Below, one piece after another: positions 29,375 through 38,861 of a stretch of DNA of 64,000 nt (the first letter of the stretch is position 1; each line of letters starts with the position of its first letter). The notes below the pieces were generated by a model. The model was given only the letters and a program-made list of their open reading frames with translations. It was not told the DNA's origin and did not search any database. Position numbers and translations under genes: made by a program. This DNA comes from Actinomadura sp. DC4 (lineage in GTDB: Bacteria > Actinomycetota > Actinomycetes > Streptosporangiales > Streptosporangiaceae): NCBI RefSeq assembly GCF_030406325.1, contig NZ_JAUEQY010000022.1, positions 1 through 64,000 on the forward strand, given 5' to 3'.

Positions 29375-30342
29375 CGCGCGCCTCCTCGGGGATTGGCCGC
29401 GGTGGTCGAGCCGTTCGCGGGCGTCTGCCCCTGCCAGCGGGCGACGGTCTCGGGCACCTCGGCGGGTACGCCCGGCTTGTCGGAGTCGGCAGAGGCCAGG
29501 AAGCGCTGCGGCGTCTCGTACTTGGCCAGGCGCCGCAGCCAGATGAACCCGACGGCGAACAGGCCGACGACGACGGCCAGCACGAGCTGCCCGGTGACGG
29601 TGTCGTACATCGAGACGTACGCGCGGTTGACGACGGCGAGCAGCAGCGCGGTGCCCACCGAGACGCCCACGACGATCTGCACGCTGCGGCGGGTGGTCCG
29701 GCGGTTCGCCTCGACCCGGCGGCGCATGTCGAGCTCGGCGCGGGCGGAGGTGGCGAGGGCGCCGAGCATGTCGCGCAGGCCGGGACCGCGCAGCCGCGCG
29801 TTGAGGATGAGGGCGGCGACGACCAGGTCGGCGGAGGCGTCGTCGAGGTCGTCGCCGAACCTGCGCAGCGCGTCGGCCAGCGGCACGCGCGTGTGCATGC
29901 GGTCGACCAGCGCCTGCACGTGCGGGTGGAGGACCGGCGCCACCGCACGCAGGGACGACGGGATGGCCTGCTCCAGCCCGACCGCGCCCGCGATCGTGTC
30001 GCGCAGCGACTCGGTCCAGGCGGCGAGCGCCTCCAGGCGCGCCATCGACCGGCGCTCTTCGGCGGCTCCCCCGCCGATGGAGTTCCAGGACAGGACGAGC
30101 AGCCCGGCGCCGATGCCGGCCACCGGCCATCGCGTGATGACGAGCACGACCAGTCCGACGACGACGGCGAGCGCCGTACGCGTGCTGAACGTGCGGACGA
30201 GCTCCTCGCGGCTGCGCCCGGACGGCTTGCCCGGCCGCGGGCGTACGCCGCGCACCGCGACGATGAACAGCATCACGCCACCGCCGACCAGCGCGCCGGC
30301 GATGATCGCGAGCAGGAGATCCCCCGAGAACGCCCCTGTCAC
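29371..30342 (-). CDS. tadB: TadB-like inner-membrane pilus platform protein
   Basis: A 323-aa type II secretion F-domain protein with hydrophobic segments near 8-28, 55-85, 225-245 and 260-280 and the F-domain core (LAAWTESLRDTIAGAVGLEQAI). A Thr/Ala-rich C-terminal tail follows the last helix. It partners TadC. The GTG at 30342 overlaps the tadA stop as GTGA. Membrane topology is estimated by eye. Confidence 0.88.
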   Translation of the reverse strand: MTGAFSGDLLLAIIAGALVGGGVMLFIVAVRGVRPRPGKPSGRSREELVRTFSTRTALAVVVGLVVLVITRWPVAGIGAGLLVLSWNSIGGGAAEERRSMARLEALAAWTESLRDTIAGAVGLEQAIPSSLRAVAPVLHPHVQALVDRMHTRVPLADALRRFGDDLDDASADLVVAALILNARLRGPGLRDMLGALATSARAELDMRRRVEANRRTTRRSVQIVVGVSVGTALLLAVVNRAYVSMYDTVTGQLVLAVVVGLFAVGFIWLRRLAKYETPQRFLASADSDKPGVPAEVPETVARWQGQTPANGSTTAANPRGGAR

Positions 30343-31640
30343 CAGATCGCTCCGTGCGAGGGGTCATAGCCGTACGGGACGAGCTCCTGGGCGCAGGCGA
30401 TCGGCGCGGCCGGACGCGCGCCGCCGTCGGGACCCGGCTCGAAGATCTCGCTGGACAGCACCCGGCCGTCGCAGCCGGTGACCTCGCGGATGCTGGAGAC
30501 GAAACGGCGCAGCCGCCCGCCGTGGACGTACTCGTTGCGCTTCTCGATGAAGACCACGAAGTCGATGGCGCCGGCGATCAGCATGTGCGTGGCCTCGATC
30601 GGGAGGCGCTCGTCGGACTGCAGGGCGTACGTCGCGATGCGGTTGAAGACCTCCCAGGAGGAGTTCGCGTGGATCGTGGACAGCGATCCGTCGTTGCCCT
30701 GGGTCATCGCGTTGAGCATGGTGACGATCTCGTCGCCGAGCACCTCGCCGACGATCACGCGCGAGGGGTTCATGCGCAGCGACCGGCGTACGAGCCCGGC
30801 CATCGTGATGGTGCCCTGCCCCTCGGAGTTGGGCAGCCGTTCCTCCAGCGCGACGACGTTGGGGTGCAGCTCGGCGAACTGGTCCAGGCCCAGCTCCAGG
30901 GCGCGCTCGACGGTGATGAGCCGCTCGCCGCCGGGGATCTCGTTGGCGATCGCCCGCAGCAACGTGGTCTTTCCGGCGTTGGTCGCCCCGGCGATCATGA
31001 TGTTCTTGCGCGCGCCCACGGCGGCGCGCAGGAACAGGCCGATCTCGGTGGTGATGGTGCCGTTGCCGATCAGGTCGGCCAGGAACACCTTGCCCAGACG
31101 TGCGCGCCGGATCGACAGCGCGGGCCGTACGGTGACGTCCATGACCGCCGAGAGCCGGGAGCCGTCGGGCAGCCGCAGGTCGAGCTGGGGGTTGGCGGAG
31201 TCGAACGGCCGGCTGGACAGGCCGCTGTAGGCCGCCAGGATCTGGATCAGCTCGACGAGCTCCTCGTCGGACTCGGCCACCGGCTCGGCCATCACCTCAC
31301 GGCCGTCGGCGTAGCCGATGAACACCCGGTCACAGCCGTTGACGTCGATGTTCTCGATCTCGTTGTCCTCGAGGAGCGGCTGGAGCCGGCCGACGCCGAA
31401 CAGCGCGGCGTGCACGCCCGCGGCGAGCTGCTCCTCCTCTTCGGCGTTGGGCGGCCTGCGGCCGGCGCCGATCTCCGCGCGGGCGAACTCCTCCAGGACC
31501 TGGCCGATGAGGGCGCGCGCGAACTGGCGCTCGTCCTCGGGGTTCATCGCGGCGATGCCGTTCGCGGCGTCGAGCCGGCGCTGGTCGGCCAGACGGGAGC
31601 CGACGTCCTGGCGAAGGCGCTTAACGAGGCTGTGGTCCAC
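30339..31640 (-). CDS. tadA: TadA/CpaF pilus assembly ATPase
   Basis: A 433-aa secretion-superfamily ATPase that powers Flp pilus assembly. Visible are Walker A GATNAGKTTLLR, the Asp box area LEERLPNSEGQGTITM, Walker B RVIVGEVLGDE, and the His box TIHANS. The N-terminal helical domain is present. The GTG at 31640 is chosen because AGGGAG lies at 6-nt spacing; a start 39 nt further up would overlap tadZ more and has no ribosome-binding site. It overlaps the 3' end of tadZ by 20 bp. Confidence 0.94.
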   Translation of the reverse strand: MDHSLVKRLRQDVGSRLADQRRLDAANGIAAMNPEDERQFARALIGQVLEEFARAEIGAGRRPPNAEEEEQLAAGVHAALFGVGRLQPLLEDNEIENIDVNGCDRVFIGYADGREVMAEPVAESDEELVELIQILAAYSGLSSRPFDSANPQLDLRLPDGSRLSAVMDVTVRPALSIRRARLGKVFLADLIGNGTITTEIGLFLRAAVGARKNIMIAGATNAGKTTLLRAIANEIPGGERLITVERALELGLDQFAELHPNVVALEERLPNSEGQGTITMAGLVRRSLRMNPSRVIVGEVLGDEIVTMLNAMTQGNDGSLSTIHANSSWEVFNRIATYALQSDERLPIEATHMLIAGAIDFVVFIEKRNEYVHGGRLRRFVSSIREVTGCDGRVLSSEIFEPGPDGGARPAAPIACAQELVPYGYDPSHGAIW

Positions 31641-32433
31641 TTGCCACTCCCTGCGCTTCGCGATCCGCCCCCGGGACACTCACGACCCGCGACGCGAGCT
31701 CACCGGCGATCTGCCGTGCCGAGCGAATCAGCAACGACCGGTCGAGCCGCCCGCCCCACTGGCCCCTCAGCATTTCAGCACCCTTGGGATCCATCGCGAA
31801 ACCCCCGAGGACGGAGGCCGGCAGTTTCGCGTTCGAAACGATCCGGGCGACCTCGGTGATCGAGGTCCGGTATTCGCTCGGATCGGCGACGACGACGATG
31901 CCGATCGGCGTCGCCGCGTGCCCGCCGAGCTCGCTGGACAGGGAATTGATACGTTCGCGCAGGTGAGCGACGTGTTCGAGCGTCGCGCGGGTGAACAAAA
32001 TAATCATTGACGCTTCGCGCAGCAGATCGGTCACGGCCGATCCCGCGCCGAGGCGGCCACAATCGGCCACGACATCGACGTCCGGCAGAGTGGCGAACGC
32101 GCGGCCGAGCGGGCTCCACAGCCAGGTCAGGCCCTGAGCCTGCTCGGCCCGAGTGAGCCCGACGAGGACGTCGAGACCGCCCTCGAGGCGTTGCGTGTGC
32201 TCCCAGATCTGCTCGGCGCGCAGCCCGCGCCGTGCGGTCGCGGCGAGGCTGAGCATGCCGCGGGCCGGGTTGAGCATGCCGCCGCCCTCGGCGGGCAGCC
32301 GGTAGACCAGGTCGCCGCCGGCCTGGTCGCACTCGGCGAGCAGGACCGGACGGGGCCAGACGGCGCCCAGCGCGATCGCCGCGGTCGTGACGCCCGGCGC
32401 CCCCTTGTCGGCCGCGAGTACGACGAGCCCCAT
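31621..32433 (-). CDS. tadZ: TadZ/CpaE-like ParA-family ATPase
   Basis: A 270-aa MinD/ParA-type protein. The N-terminal strand VVLAADKGAPGVTTAA carries a deviant Walker A in which the second half reads GAPGVTT without the usual GKT/S. VVADCGRLGAG matches the Walker B region. TadZ proteins localise the Tad machine at the cell pole. The ATG at 32433 overlaps the stop of the upstream SAF gene by one base (TGATG). An open frame extending about 500 bp further upstream is antisense-free but out of frame with the SAF gene, and is rejected as coding. Confidence 0.82.
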   Translation of the reverse strand: MGLVVLAADKGAPGVTTAAIALGAVWPRPVLLAECDQAGGDLVYRLPAEGGGMLNPARGMLSLAATARRGLRAEQIWEHTQRLEGGLDVLVGLTRAEQAQGLTWLWSPLGRAFATLPDVDVVADCGRLGAGSAVTDLLREASMIILFTRATLEHVAHLRERINSLSSELGGHAATPIGIVVVADPSEYRTSITEVARIVSNAKLPASVLGGFAMDPKGAEMLRGQWGGRLDRSLLIRSARQIAGELASRVVSVPGADREAQGVASGPQPR

Positions 32434-33224
32434 CAGGGGGTGCCCGTCGATCTCGTCGTACGGGGCGAGGCCGTCGGTTCGTTCGGCTGCTGGCTCGCGG
32501 GCGGCTGTTTCGGCGCCGTCTGCGGGGCCTTCTCGCCCGCCGGCAGCAGCGCCACGGCGACCGCGCCCGCGGACGACGCCTGGGTCACCTGGGGCGCCTG
32601 CGCGACCGGGACGGTCACCGAGACGGTGATCTGGTCGGCCTGGATGTCGTTCTGGCCGGGCTGCACGACGTCGTAGACGGTGGCGGACGGCGCGAGCACG
32701 GTGCCGTTCTGCGCGCCGCTGGAGCCGCCCTGGGAGGCGACGGCGTACAGCGCGACGCGGTCGCCCGGCTGGAGTCCGCCGGCCGGGAGCTGGCCGGGCT
32801 TGAGCGCGAGGCCGACCACGACGTTGCCCTTGGCCACCGAGGCGTCCGTGCTGATCATGCCGTTGGTGAGCAGCGCGCCCTTCACGAGCGTCACCGTCGC
32901 GAAGGTCTGGGTCACCTTGGCGCGGTCGCTCCACGGGATGTAGTCGAGGCCACCGGTCGCCGAGACCTGGACCTCCTGCAGCGCGGAGGCCGGGATCTGC
33001 TGACCCGCCGCGACCGGCCGGGCGACGCTGATCACCGGAACCCGCTGGCCGCTCACCATCACGAGGTACGCGCTGATCAGCGCGCCTCCGACGATCAGCA
33101 GCACGGCCAGCGCGGCCATGGCCGGCTTGCGCTCACGCCGCGGAACGGGAATGCGCTGACCGGCGGCCACTCCGAGCGACGGACGCCCGGACGTGTCGGT
33201 CTTGCGATCACTGCTCGTCGTCAC
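32433..33224 (-). CDS. cpaB: SAF-domain pilus assembly protein (CpaB/RcpC-like)
   Basis: A 263-aa protein with one transmembrane helix near residues 35-55 (AALAVLLIVGGALISAYLV), followed by an SAF domain (VSVARPVAAGQQIPASALQEV) and a second RcpC-type beta domain (ALKPGQLPAGGLQPGDRVALYAV), then a Pro/Gln-rich tail. In Tad systems such proteins sit on the outer face and help the pilus pass the envelope. The GTG at 33224 has GGAG at 6-7 nt; a TTG 15 nt upstream is weaker. It is first in the leftward tad operon. Confidence 0.85.
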   Translation of the reverse strand: MTTSSDRKTDTSGRPSLGVAAGQRIPVPRRERKPAMAALAVLLIVGGALISAYLVMVSGQRVPVISVARPVAAGQQIPASALQEVQVSATGGLDYIPWSDRAKVTQTFATVTLVKGALLTNGMISTDASVAKGNVVVGLALKPGQLPAGGLQPGDRVALYAVASQGGSSGAQNGTVLAPSATVYDVVQPGQNDIQADQITVSVTVPVAQAPQVTQASSAGAVAVALLPAGEKAPQTAPKQPPASQQPNEPTASPRTTRSTGTP

Positions 33225-33286
33225 AGGCTGCTCCGCCAATTCGGCCGATTGCGGACTGTATTGCGTATGACGGTACGCGGCGAACC

Positions 33287-33315
33287 ATCGTTCCGCCCTT
33301 ACCGCTGTCCGTCAA
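33287..33315 (-). promoter_or_regulatory. Possible tad operon promoter
   Basis: On the minus strand, TTGACG (33310-33315) and AACGAT (33287-33292) are 17 bp apart, about 62 nt before the cpaB start. The -10 is weak. The 227-bp divergent spacer also serves the T7SS-type ATPase on the plus strand, whose own -10 I could not place. Confidence 0.38.
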
Positions 33316-33451
33316 TGCGGCGACGACAGATTGTTTGCGCAGCCCGTCCTGCCACTTGTCAAGTGATCAAGGAAAAACTCTCACCGAGCCGCTGCCTCCT
33401 GTCTTCCCTCGTCTCTATTCTGGTCCCGCAAGCAGGCGATGCGGAGGGCTA

Positions 33452-36400
33452 ATGCGAATCTCGCTCACGGTGCTGACCGATCAAGGTCCCCGTGACGTTG
33501 TGGTCAACGGCGATTCCGATATGACGGTCGGAACCGTTGCTCGGTCACTTATCGCCACATTGAACGCCGACTCCGTCAAAGAACCACTCGCGCAAGTCGT
33601 ACGCCTTCCGACCGCCCGCTGGGTCGAAGATCCACCGCAACCACTTTGGGCCGGCGGGCGGATGCTCGACCCCACCGCGGCGGCCGGACGGCTGCTCCGC
33701 GACGGCGCCCTCGTGGCCGTGCACCCGTCCGGGGCGCCCGCGACCGTTCTCGACGAGCCCAGCGGCATCGCCGAAGTACGCGTCGCCGGCGGCCCGTCCG
33801 CCGGGTCCGTACACCGCCTGGGGATCGGCGCGACCACCATCGGCACCGCCTCCGACGTGGACGTACGCCTGTCCGACCCGTCCGTTCCCTCCCACGCGCT
33901 GCGGGTCACGGTCGAGTCCCGCCGAGTGACCGTGGCCGGCGCGGGGACGCTGGACCAGAAGCCGCTGGAGGGCATGGTCGAGTGGCCGCCCGGCGGCGTG
34001 CTCGAGGTCGGTGCGACCGTCCTCACGCTGGGCTCCGCCGCCGCCCCGGACGCCCACCTGTCGGCGCTCGAGGACGGCGGGCTCGCGTACAACCGGCCGC
34101 CGCGCATCCGCCCGGAGTCCCGGCCCCGGCGCATCGAGGTGCCGCAGGAGCCCGAAAAGGGACAGCGGGAGCGGCTGCGGCTGCTGGGCTCGCTGCTGTT
34201 CGCGGCGACCGGCGTCGTCATGGTGATCTTCACCGGGCAGTGGTACTGGGCGTTGATGGCGCTCGCGTACCCGGTCATCCAGGTCGGCGAGTGGATCGCG
34301 GACCGGCTGTACGGCCGCAAGTCGTACAAGAAGTCGCTGAAGGAGTACCGCGCGAAGAAGGCCTCGTTCGACGGGGCGCTGGAGGCCATGCGCCGCGCCG
34401 ACCAGACCGAGTGGCGCACGCTCGCCCCGGACCCGGCCGAGGTCCTGCTCACCGCGACCGGCCCGCGCCGACGCCTGTGGGAGCGCCGCCTGGGCGATCC
34501 GGACACTCTGCACCTGCGGTTCGGCCTGGCCGACCTGCCGGCCCGCATCGAGCTCCGCCCGGGCCGGGGCGGCGGCGACGAGCCGGACCTGCCCCCGCCT
34601 CCGATCGCGCACTCCGTCCCGGTGCCGCTGCCGCTGGCCGAGCTCGGCGTGGTGGGTCTGTCCGGCGCACGCGACCGCTCCCGAGCGCTGGCCCGCTGGC
34701 TCGTCGCGCAGGCCGCGGCCCTGCACAGCCCGCGCGACCTGGCCATCGTCGTCCTGTCCGCCGACCCGGCGGCCGGCCGGCACTGGAACTGGGTGCGCTG
34801 GCTCCCGCACTGCGCGCCGCGCGAGGGCGAGGACTGCGTCGCGCTGATCGGCACCGACCCGGACACGGTGGCCCGCCGGGTGACCGAACTCGCGATCCGC
34901 ATCACCGAACGCCGCCGCTCGGCCGAGCCGTCGTTCGGCGCGGCACCCACCGTGGCCGAAGGGTCGTACAACATCCTGCTGGTCCTCGACGGTGCCCGTC
35001 AGCTGCGCCGGGTCCCGGGAATGCCGCAGGTGCTGAGCGGCGGCCCGGACGTCGGCCTGCACGCGATCTGCATCGACGACGACGAACGCCTGCTGCCAGA
35101 GGAGTGCACGGCCGTCGCCGTCTGGGACTGGGACCGGCCCACGCACGTACGGCTGCACGGCAACGGCCTCGACTCGGTGGGCGCGGTCCTGGCCGACCAG
35201 GTGACGCCTGCGTGGTGCGACCGCCTGGCCCGCGCGCTGGCACCCGTACGCGACGTGTCCCGCGACGACGCGGAGTCGATGATCCCGCCGTCGGCCCGCC
35301 TGCTCGAACTCCTGCGCATGCCGTCCCCGACCGCCGCTCAGATCCAGTCGGTGTGGCAGGCCGGCGGCCGTACGACGTGGGTCCCGATCGGCGTGTCCGC
35401 GGACGGCGTCTTCTCGGTCGACCTGCGCCGCGACGGCCCGCACGGCCTCATCGCGGGCACGACGGGCGCGGGCAAGTCCGAGCTGCTGCAGACGTTGATC
35501 GCGTCCCTCGCGGTCGCGAACCGCCCGGACGAGATGACGTTCGTCCTCATCGACTACAAGGGCGGCGCGGCCTTCGCGGACTGCGCGTCCCTGCCCCACG
35601 TCGTGGGCATGGTCACCGACCTGGACGGCCACCTGACCGAACGCGCCCTGGAGTCCCTGGGCGCCGAACTCCGCCGCCGCGAGTCGCTGCTGCTGCACGC
35701 GGGCGCCAAGGACATCGAGGACTACTGCGAGCTGTTCGACACGGGCGACCGGCGGGCCTCCGTACGGGTCCCGCGCCTGGTCCTGGTGATCGACGAGTTC
35801 GCGGCGATGGTGGGCGAGCTGCCGGACTTCGTGGAGGGCCTGGTGGACATCGGCCGCCGGGGCCGGTCGCTGGGGGTCCACCTGCTGCTGGCGACCCAAA
35901 GGCCGGCGGGCGTGGTCACCGGCGACATCCGGGCGAACACCAACCTTCGGGTGGCGCTGCGGGTGACGGATCCGGACGAGTCGTCGGACGTGCTGGACGA
36001 CCCTTCGGCGGCACGCATCTCCAAGTCCGCGCCGGGCCGGTGTTACGTACGCTCGGGCGCGGCGGCGCCGGTGGCCGTCCAGGCGGCGCGGATCGGCGGC
36101 CGGCGGCCGGGAAACGTCGCGGCCGTACCGGCCCAGGTGGTGCCGCTGCCGTGGGCGCGCCTGGGCCACTCGCTGTCCCTGGCCGCGCCGGCCGAGGACG
36201 AGTCGTCGATGGTCACCGACCTGAAGGTCCTGGTGTCGGCCATCCGCGAGGCGTGCGACCGCGCGGGCGTGGAGGAACAGGCCCCACCGTGGCTCGAGCC
36301 GCTGCCGCCGGTGGTGACGCTGGACGACCTGCCCGCGGTGTTCGCGGACGAGGACGACGTGGCACCGCTGGCCTTCGGCCTGACGGACCTGCCGTCGGCC

Positions 36401-37897
36401 CAGTCCCGATCGGCACTGACGCTGGACCTGGTGCACGGGGGCCACTTGTACGTGGCGGGCTCGTCCCGCTCGGGCCGCTCAACGGTGCTACGAACACTGG
36501 CGGGAGCGCTGGCGTCGTCCTGCTCCCCGGCGGACGTCCACCTGTACGCGATCGACTGCGGAGCCAACGCCCTGCTGCCGCTGGTCGCCCTGCCCCACTG
36601 CGGAGCGGTGGTGGGCCGCGACCAGATCGAAAGAATGGAACGCCTCCTGGCCCGCCTGCACACGGAGGTGTCGAGGCGGCAGCAGGCGTTGGCTGCCACC
36701 GGGTTCGCTTCGTTGGCGGAACAGCGCGCGGCGGTGGCCCCGTCGGAGCGGTTCCCATGGATGGTCTTGATGCTCGATCGGTGGGAAGGCTTCGTCTCCG
36801 CCTTCGAGAACTATGACTACGGCCGCCTGATCGACGCAGTCCTGCGGCTGCTGCGTGAGGGCTCCGCCGTGGGCCTGCGAGCCGTCTTCACCGGCGACCG
36901 TTCAGGTCTGGGCGGCCAGGTGTCGACGGTGTTCGACGACCGCCTTATTCTGCGCATGTCGGACCCGAATGACTATGTTTACGCGGGCGTTAGCGAACGC
37001 CAGGTGCCATCGGAGATGTTCGCCGGGCGTGCTCTGGAAGCCATGGGAGCAGGCAGCACATCTCTGCGGGAGTCACAGATCGCGCTGCTCGCCCCCGATG
37101 CGGCCGGAGCGGCCCAGGTCGCCGCCTTGCAGCTCCTCGGCCGTGAGGCGGAAAGGGCGTACGGCCGACCTTCCTCTGGACTCCGCCCACTGCACGTCGA
37201 CGAGCTGCCGGTTCGAGTCACCTACTCACAGGCGCTCGGCCTGGACCCCGACTTCGTCGCCCCGTCTCCCTTGTGGGCCTTGGTCGGTGCCGGCGGCGAC
37301 GAACTCGGCCCGATAGGCGTGGATCTGACGGCGGAGGGCCCAGGCTTCACCGTCGCGGGGCCACCTCGCTCTGGACGCTCGACCGTGCTGATGACGATGG
37401 TGGCATCATTGCTGGATCCGGACATCGGCGAAGGCGCCGTGCCGGTCGTCCTGATCTGTCCGCGCCGGTCCCCCCTGCGCTTTTTGGAGAACCGGCCCGG
37501 AGTGCTCGCCGTTCTTGGAGCGGACGCCGATGAGGATGCGCTGCTGAACGCCATCGGCCATCTCGAGCGCTATGTCATCGTGATCGACGATGCCGAACTC
37601 ATGTACGAGACACCGCTGGACGACACGCTGGCCGACCTCCTCCGTCAGGCAAGAGACGGGGAGCACGGGATGATCATCGCGGGAATCGCCAGCGAATTGG
37701 CCCGGACCTTCCAGAGCTTCCTGGCGTCTGTGCCTAAGTCGAGAGTCGGTGTTCTGCTGGCCATCGAGTCTGTCGATGACGGGGAGATCCTTGGCGCCCG
37801 CCTACCCCGGAACATCGCGATCGGCTCGCCCTCTGGGCGGAGTCTGTACATCCAGCCGGGCGCCTCGCTGCCCATTCAGGTGGCCGTCTGTCCGTGA
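33452..37897 (+). CDS. T7SS-type FtsK/SpoIIIE ATPase with FHA-like N-terminus (EccC/EssC class)
   Basis: A 1481-aa secretion ATPase. Residues 1-95 look beta-grasp-like. About 110-190 is FHA-like, but the conserved GR of FHA is GT (IGTASDVDVRL), so phosphopeptide binding is doubtful. Two transmembrane helices lie near 243-290. Three FtsK-type modules follow: the first has a full Walker A (GTTGAGKS, K675) and Walker B (VLVIDEF). The second (SRSGRST, about 1006-1012) and third (PRSGRST, about 1305-1311) have Arg in place of the catalytic Lys. The ATG at 33452 follows GGAGGG. It converges on the WXG100 gene set. The FHA-plus-ATPase order recalls firmicute EssC more than mycobacterial EccC. Confidence 0.9.
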   Translation: MRISLTVLTDQGPRDVVVNGDSDMTVGTVARSLIATLNADSVKEPLAQVVRLPTARWVEDPPQPLWAGGRMLDPTAAAGRLLRDGALVAVHPSGAPATVLDEPSGIAEVRVAGGPSAGSVHRLGIGATTIGTASDVDVRLSDPSVPSHALRVTVESRRVTVAGAGTLDQKPLEGMVEWPPGGVLEVGATVLTLGSAAAPDAHLSALEDGGLAYNRPPRIRPESRPRRIEVPQEPEKGQRERLRLLGSLLFAATGVVMVIFTGQWYWALMALAYPVIQVGEWIADRLYGRKSYKKSLKEYRAKKASFDGALEAMRRADQTEWRTLAPDPAEVLLTATGPRRRLWERRLGDPDTLHLRFGLADLPARIELRPGRGGGDEPDLPPPPIAHSVPVPLPLAELGVVGLSGARDRSRALARWLVAQAAALHSPRDLAIVVLSADPAAGRHWNWVRWLPHCAPREGEDCVALIGTDPDTVARRVTELAIRITERRRSAEPSFGAAPTVAEGSYNILLVLDGARQLRRVPGMPQVLSGGPDVGLHAICIDDDERLLPEECTAVAVWDWDRPTHVRLHGNGLDSVGAVLADQVTPAWCDRLARALAPVRDVSRDDAESMIPPSARLLELLRMPSPTAAQIQSVWQAGGRTTWVPIGVSADGVFSVDLRRDGPHGLIAGTTGAGKSELLQTLIASLAVANRPDEMTFVLIDYKGGAAFADCASLPHVVGMVTDLDGHLTERALESLGAELRRRESLLLHAGAKDIEDYCELFDTGDRRASVRVPRLVLVIDEFAAMVGELPDFVEGLVDIGRRGRSLGVHLLLATQRPAGVVTGDIRANTNLRVALRVTDPDESSDVLDDPSAARISKSAPGRCYVRSGAAAPVAVQAARIGGRRPGNVAAVPAQVVPLPWARLGHSLSLAAPAEDESSMVTDLKVLVSAIREACDRAGVEEQAPPWLEPLPPVVTLDDLPAVFADEDDVAPLAFGLTDLPSAQSRSALTLDLVHGGHLYVAGSSRSGRSTVLRTLAGALASSCSPADVHLYAIDCGANALLPLVALPHCGAVVGRDQIERMERLLARLHTEVSRRQQALAATGFASLAEQRAAVAPSERFPWMVLMLDRWEGFVSAFENYDYGRLIDAVLRLLREGSAVGLRAVFTGDRSGLGGQVSTVFDDRLILRMSDPNDYVYAGVSERQVPSEMFAGRALEAMGAGSTSLRESQIALLAPDAAGAAQVAALQLLGREAERAYGRPSSGLRPLHVDELPVRVTYSQALGLDPDFVAPSPLWALVGAGGDELGPIGVDLTAEGPGFTVAGPPRSGRSTVLMTMVASLLDPDIGEGAVPVVLICPRRSPLRFLENRPGVLAVLGADADEDALLNAIGHLERYVIVIDDAELMYETPLDDTLADLLRQARDGEHGMIIAGIASELARTFQSFLASVPKSRVGVLLAIESVDDGEILGARLPRNIAIGSPSGRSLYIQPGASLPIQVAVCP

Positions 37898-37911
37898 CCT
37901 ATGGAGCGAGG

Positions 37912-38214
37912 TCAATACCGCGGGTTGAGCTGCGACCTGGCCGCCTGGGGACTGACCTTCTCTGGGCAGTTCTTGAGGGCGGACTGAACCTTGTCCATGA
38001 GGTCGTCCGCGGATGACCTCAACTGGCCTCTCTTCATCGAGAGGTCACCACCCCAGGTTCTGGCCCATGGGCCGACCCACGCCTCTCCCGACGCTATCTT
38101 TGCGTTGGCGTCGTCCAGCGCCACTCTGATGGCACCGATCTCACCTTTCAGCTGGTTGAAGAGAGCTTGGAGTTTTTGGTACTGCGGATTCGGCACCAGA
38201 GGCTCCGCCGTCAT
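37912..38214 (-). CDS. 100-aa helical protein beside T7SS ATPase
   Basis: Not recognised as a named family. The protein is predicted helical at both ends (YQKLQALFNQLKGEIGAIRVAL and QLRSSADDLMDKVQSAL), separated by a Trp-rich turn (WVGPWARTWGG). This helix-turn-helix plan with aromatic turn resembles WXG100-type proteins, without the exact WXG. The ATG at 38214 has a GGAG-like site upstream. It is the last gene of the leftward set and ends 14 bp from the ATPase stop. Confidence 0.72.
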   Translation of the reverse strand: MTAEPLVPNPQYQKLQALFNQLKGEIGAIRVALDDANAKIASGEAWVGPWARTWGGDLSMKRGQLRSSADDLMDKVQSALKNCPEKVSPQAARSQLNPRY

Positions 38215-38223
38215 TATATCTCC

Positions 38224-38823
38224 TCATTCCGCCGGGGTCGCTTTCGGTGAGTTACTGGGCGATACGCCAGAGAAGCTGTCGACATGCTTCAACAGGTCCA
38301 CAGATCCAGATGGCCCCTTGAAACACTTTCCAACTATTTTCAGATGCGAGACCGAGGTCTTTTTAGGGTTGTTGAGCTCAAATGTGGCCAGCTCATTCCT
38401 GGCGCCTACCAGTCTCCAGGCATTGTTGTCAACCGAGCCATTCGGCCCCCATACCTCGGTTACGGCCCACTCATGATCTTCAAAATATTCTATGACCTGA
38501 TGGATGATATCTCCACGAAAACTGTGCGTCTTATATGAGTCATCCATCGAAAGATCCACAGTGTAGCTGTAGCCGCCAGCCGGCCTGTAGCAATAAGTGA
38601 ATTTACCACTACCTTCCATAGATACATATAGCGATACGAACCTGTGTTGAAAATCCGTCGCGAATTTCGACAATGCCACTCTGCTATTTACCAGATCCCT
38701 GCGCGCCGACACAGGGTCGACATTGTCGTTGCGATCCGAGCAGCCAACTAGACCACTCGACGCAAGAAGAGCGATTGCCAGTGACCTGTAGCGCCGCCGG
38801 AAGAACTTCCCCGTCTCCGACAA
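38224..38823 (-). CDS. Lipoprotein of unknown function, low-GC
   Basis: A 199-aa protein with a signal peptide and lipobox LVGC at about residue 28. The mature part has two cysteines (YCYRP and VGKCFKG) that may form a disulfide, and a Ser/Pro-rich tail. The family was not recognised. Base composition here is clearly lower in GC and codon use less G/C at third positions than in neighbouring genes. It lies between the 598-aa helical protein and the 100-aa protein, and a lipoprotein occupies a similar place in the set at 49277-51775. Confidence 0.78.
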   Translation of the reverse strand: MSETGKFFRRRYRSLAIALLASSGLVGCSDRNDNVDPVSARRDLVNSRVALSKFATDFQHRFVSLYVSMEGSGKFTYCYRPAGGYSYTVDLSMDDSYKTHSFRGDIIHQVIEYFEDHEWAVTEVWGPNGSVDNNAWRLVGARNELATFELNNPKKTSVSHLKIVGKCFKGPSGSVDLLKHVDSFSGVSPSNSPKATPAE

Positions 38824-38861
38824 TTTGTCGAGAATCCTTTCGTCTAGAGATCTGCCAGCAC

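Noticed and set aside
32434-32934. Upstream extension of tadZ
   Set aside because: It overlaps the cpaB gene out of frame; the 1-base TGATG junction marks the true start.
33545-36445. 966-codon minus-strand and 1056-codon plus-strand frames
   Set aside because: Shadows of the T7SS-type ATPase frame, which has Walker motifs, transmembrane helices and a good ribosome-binding site.
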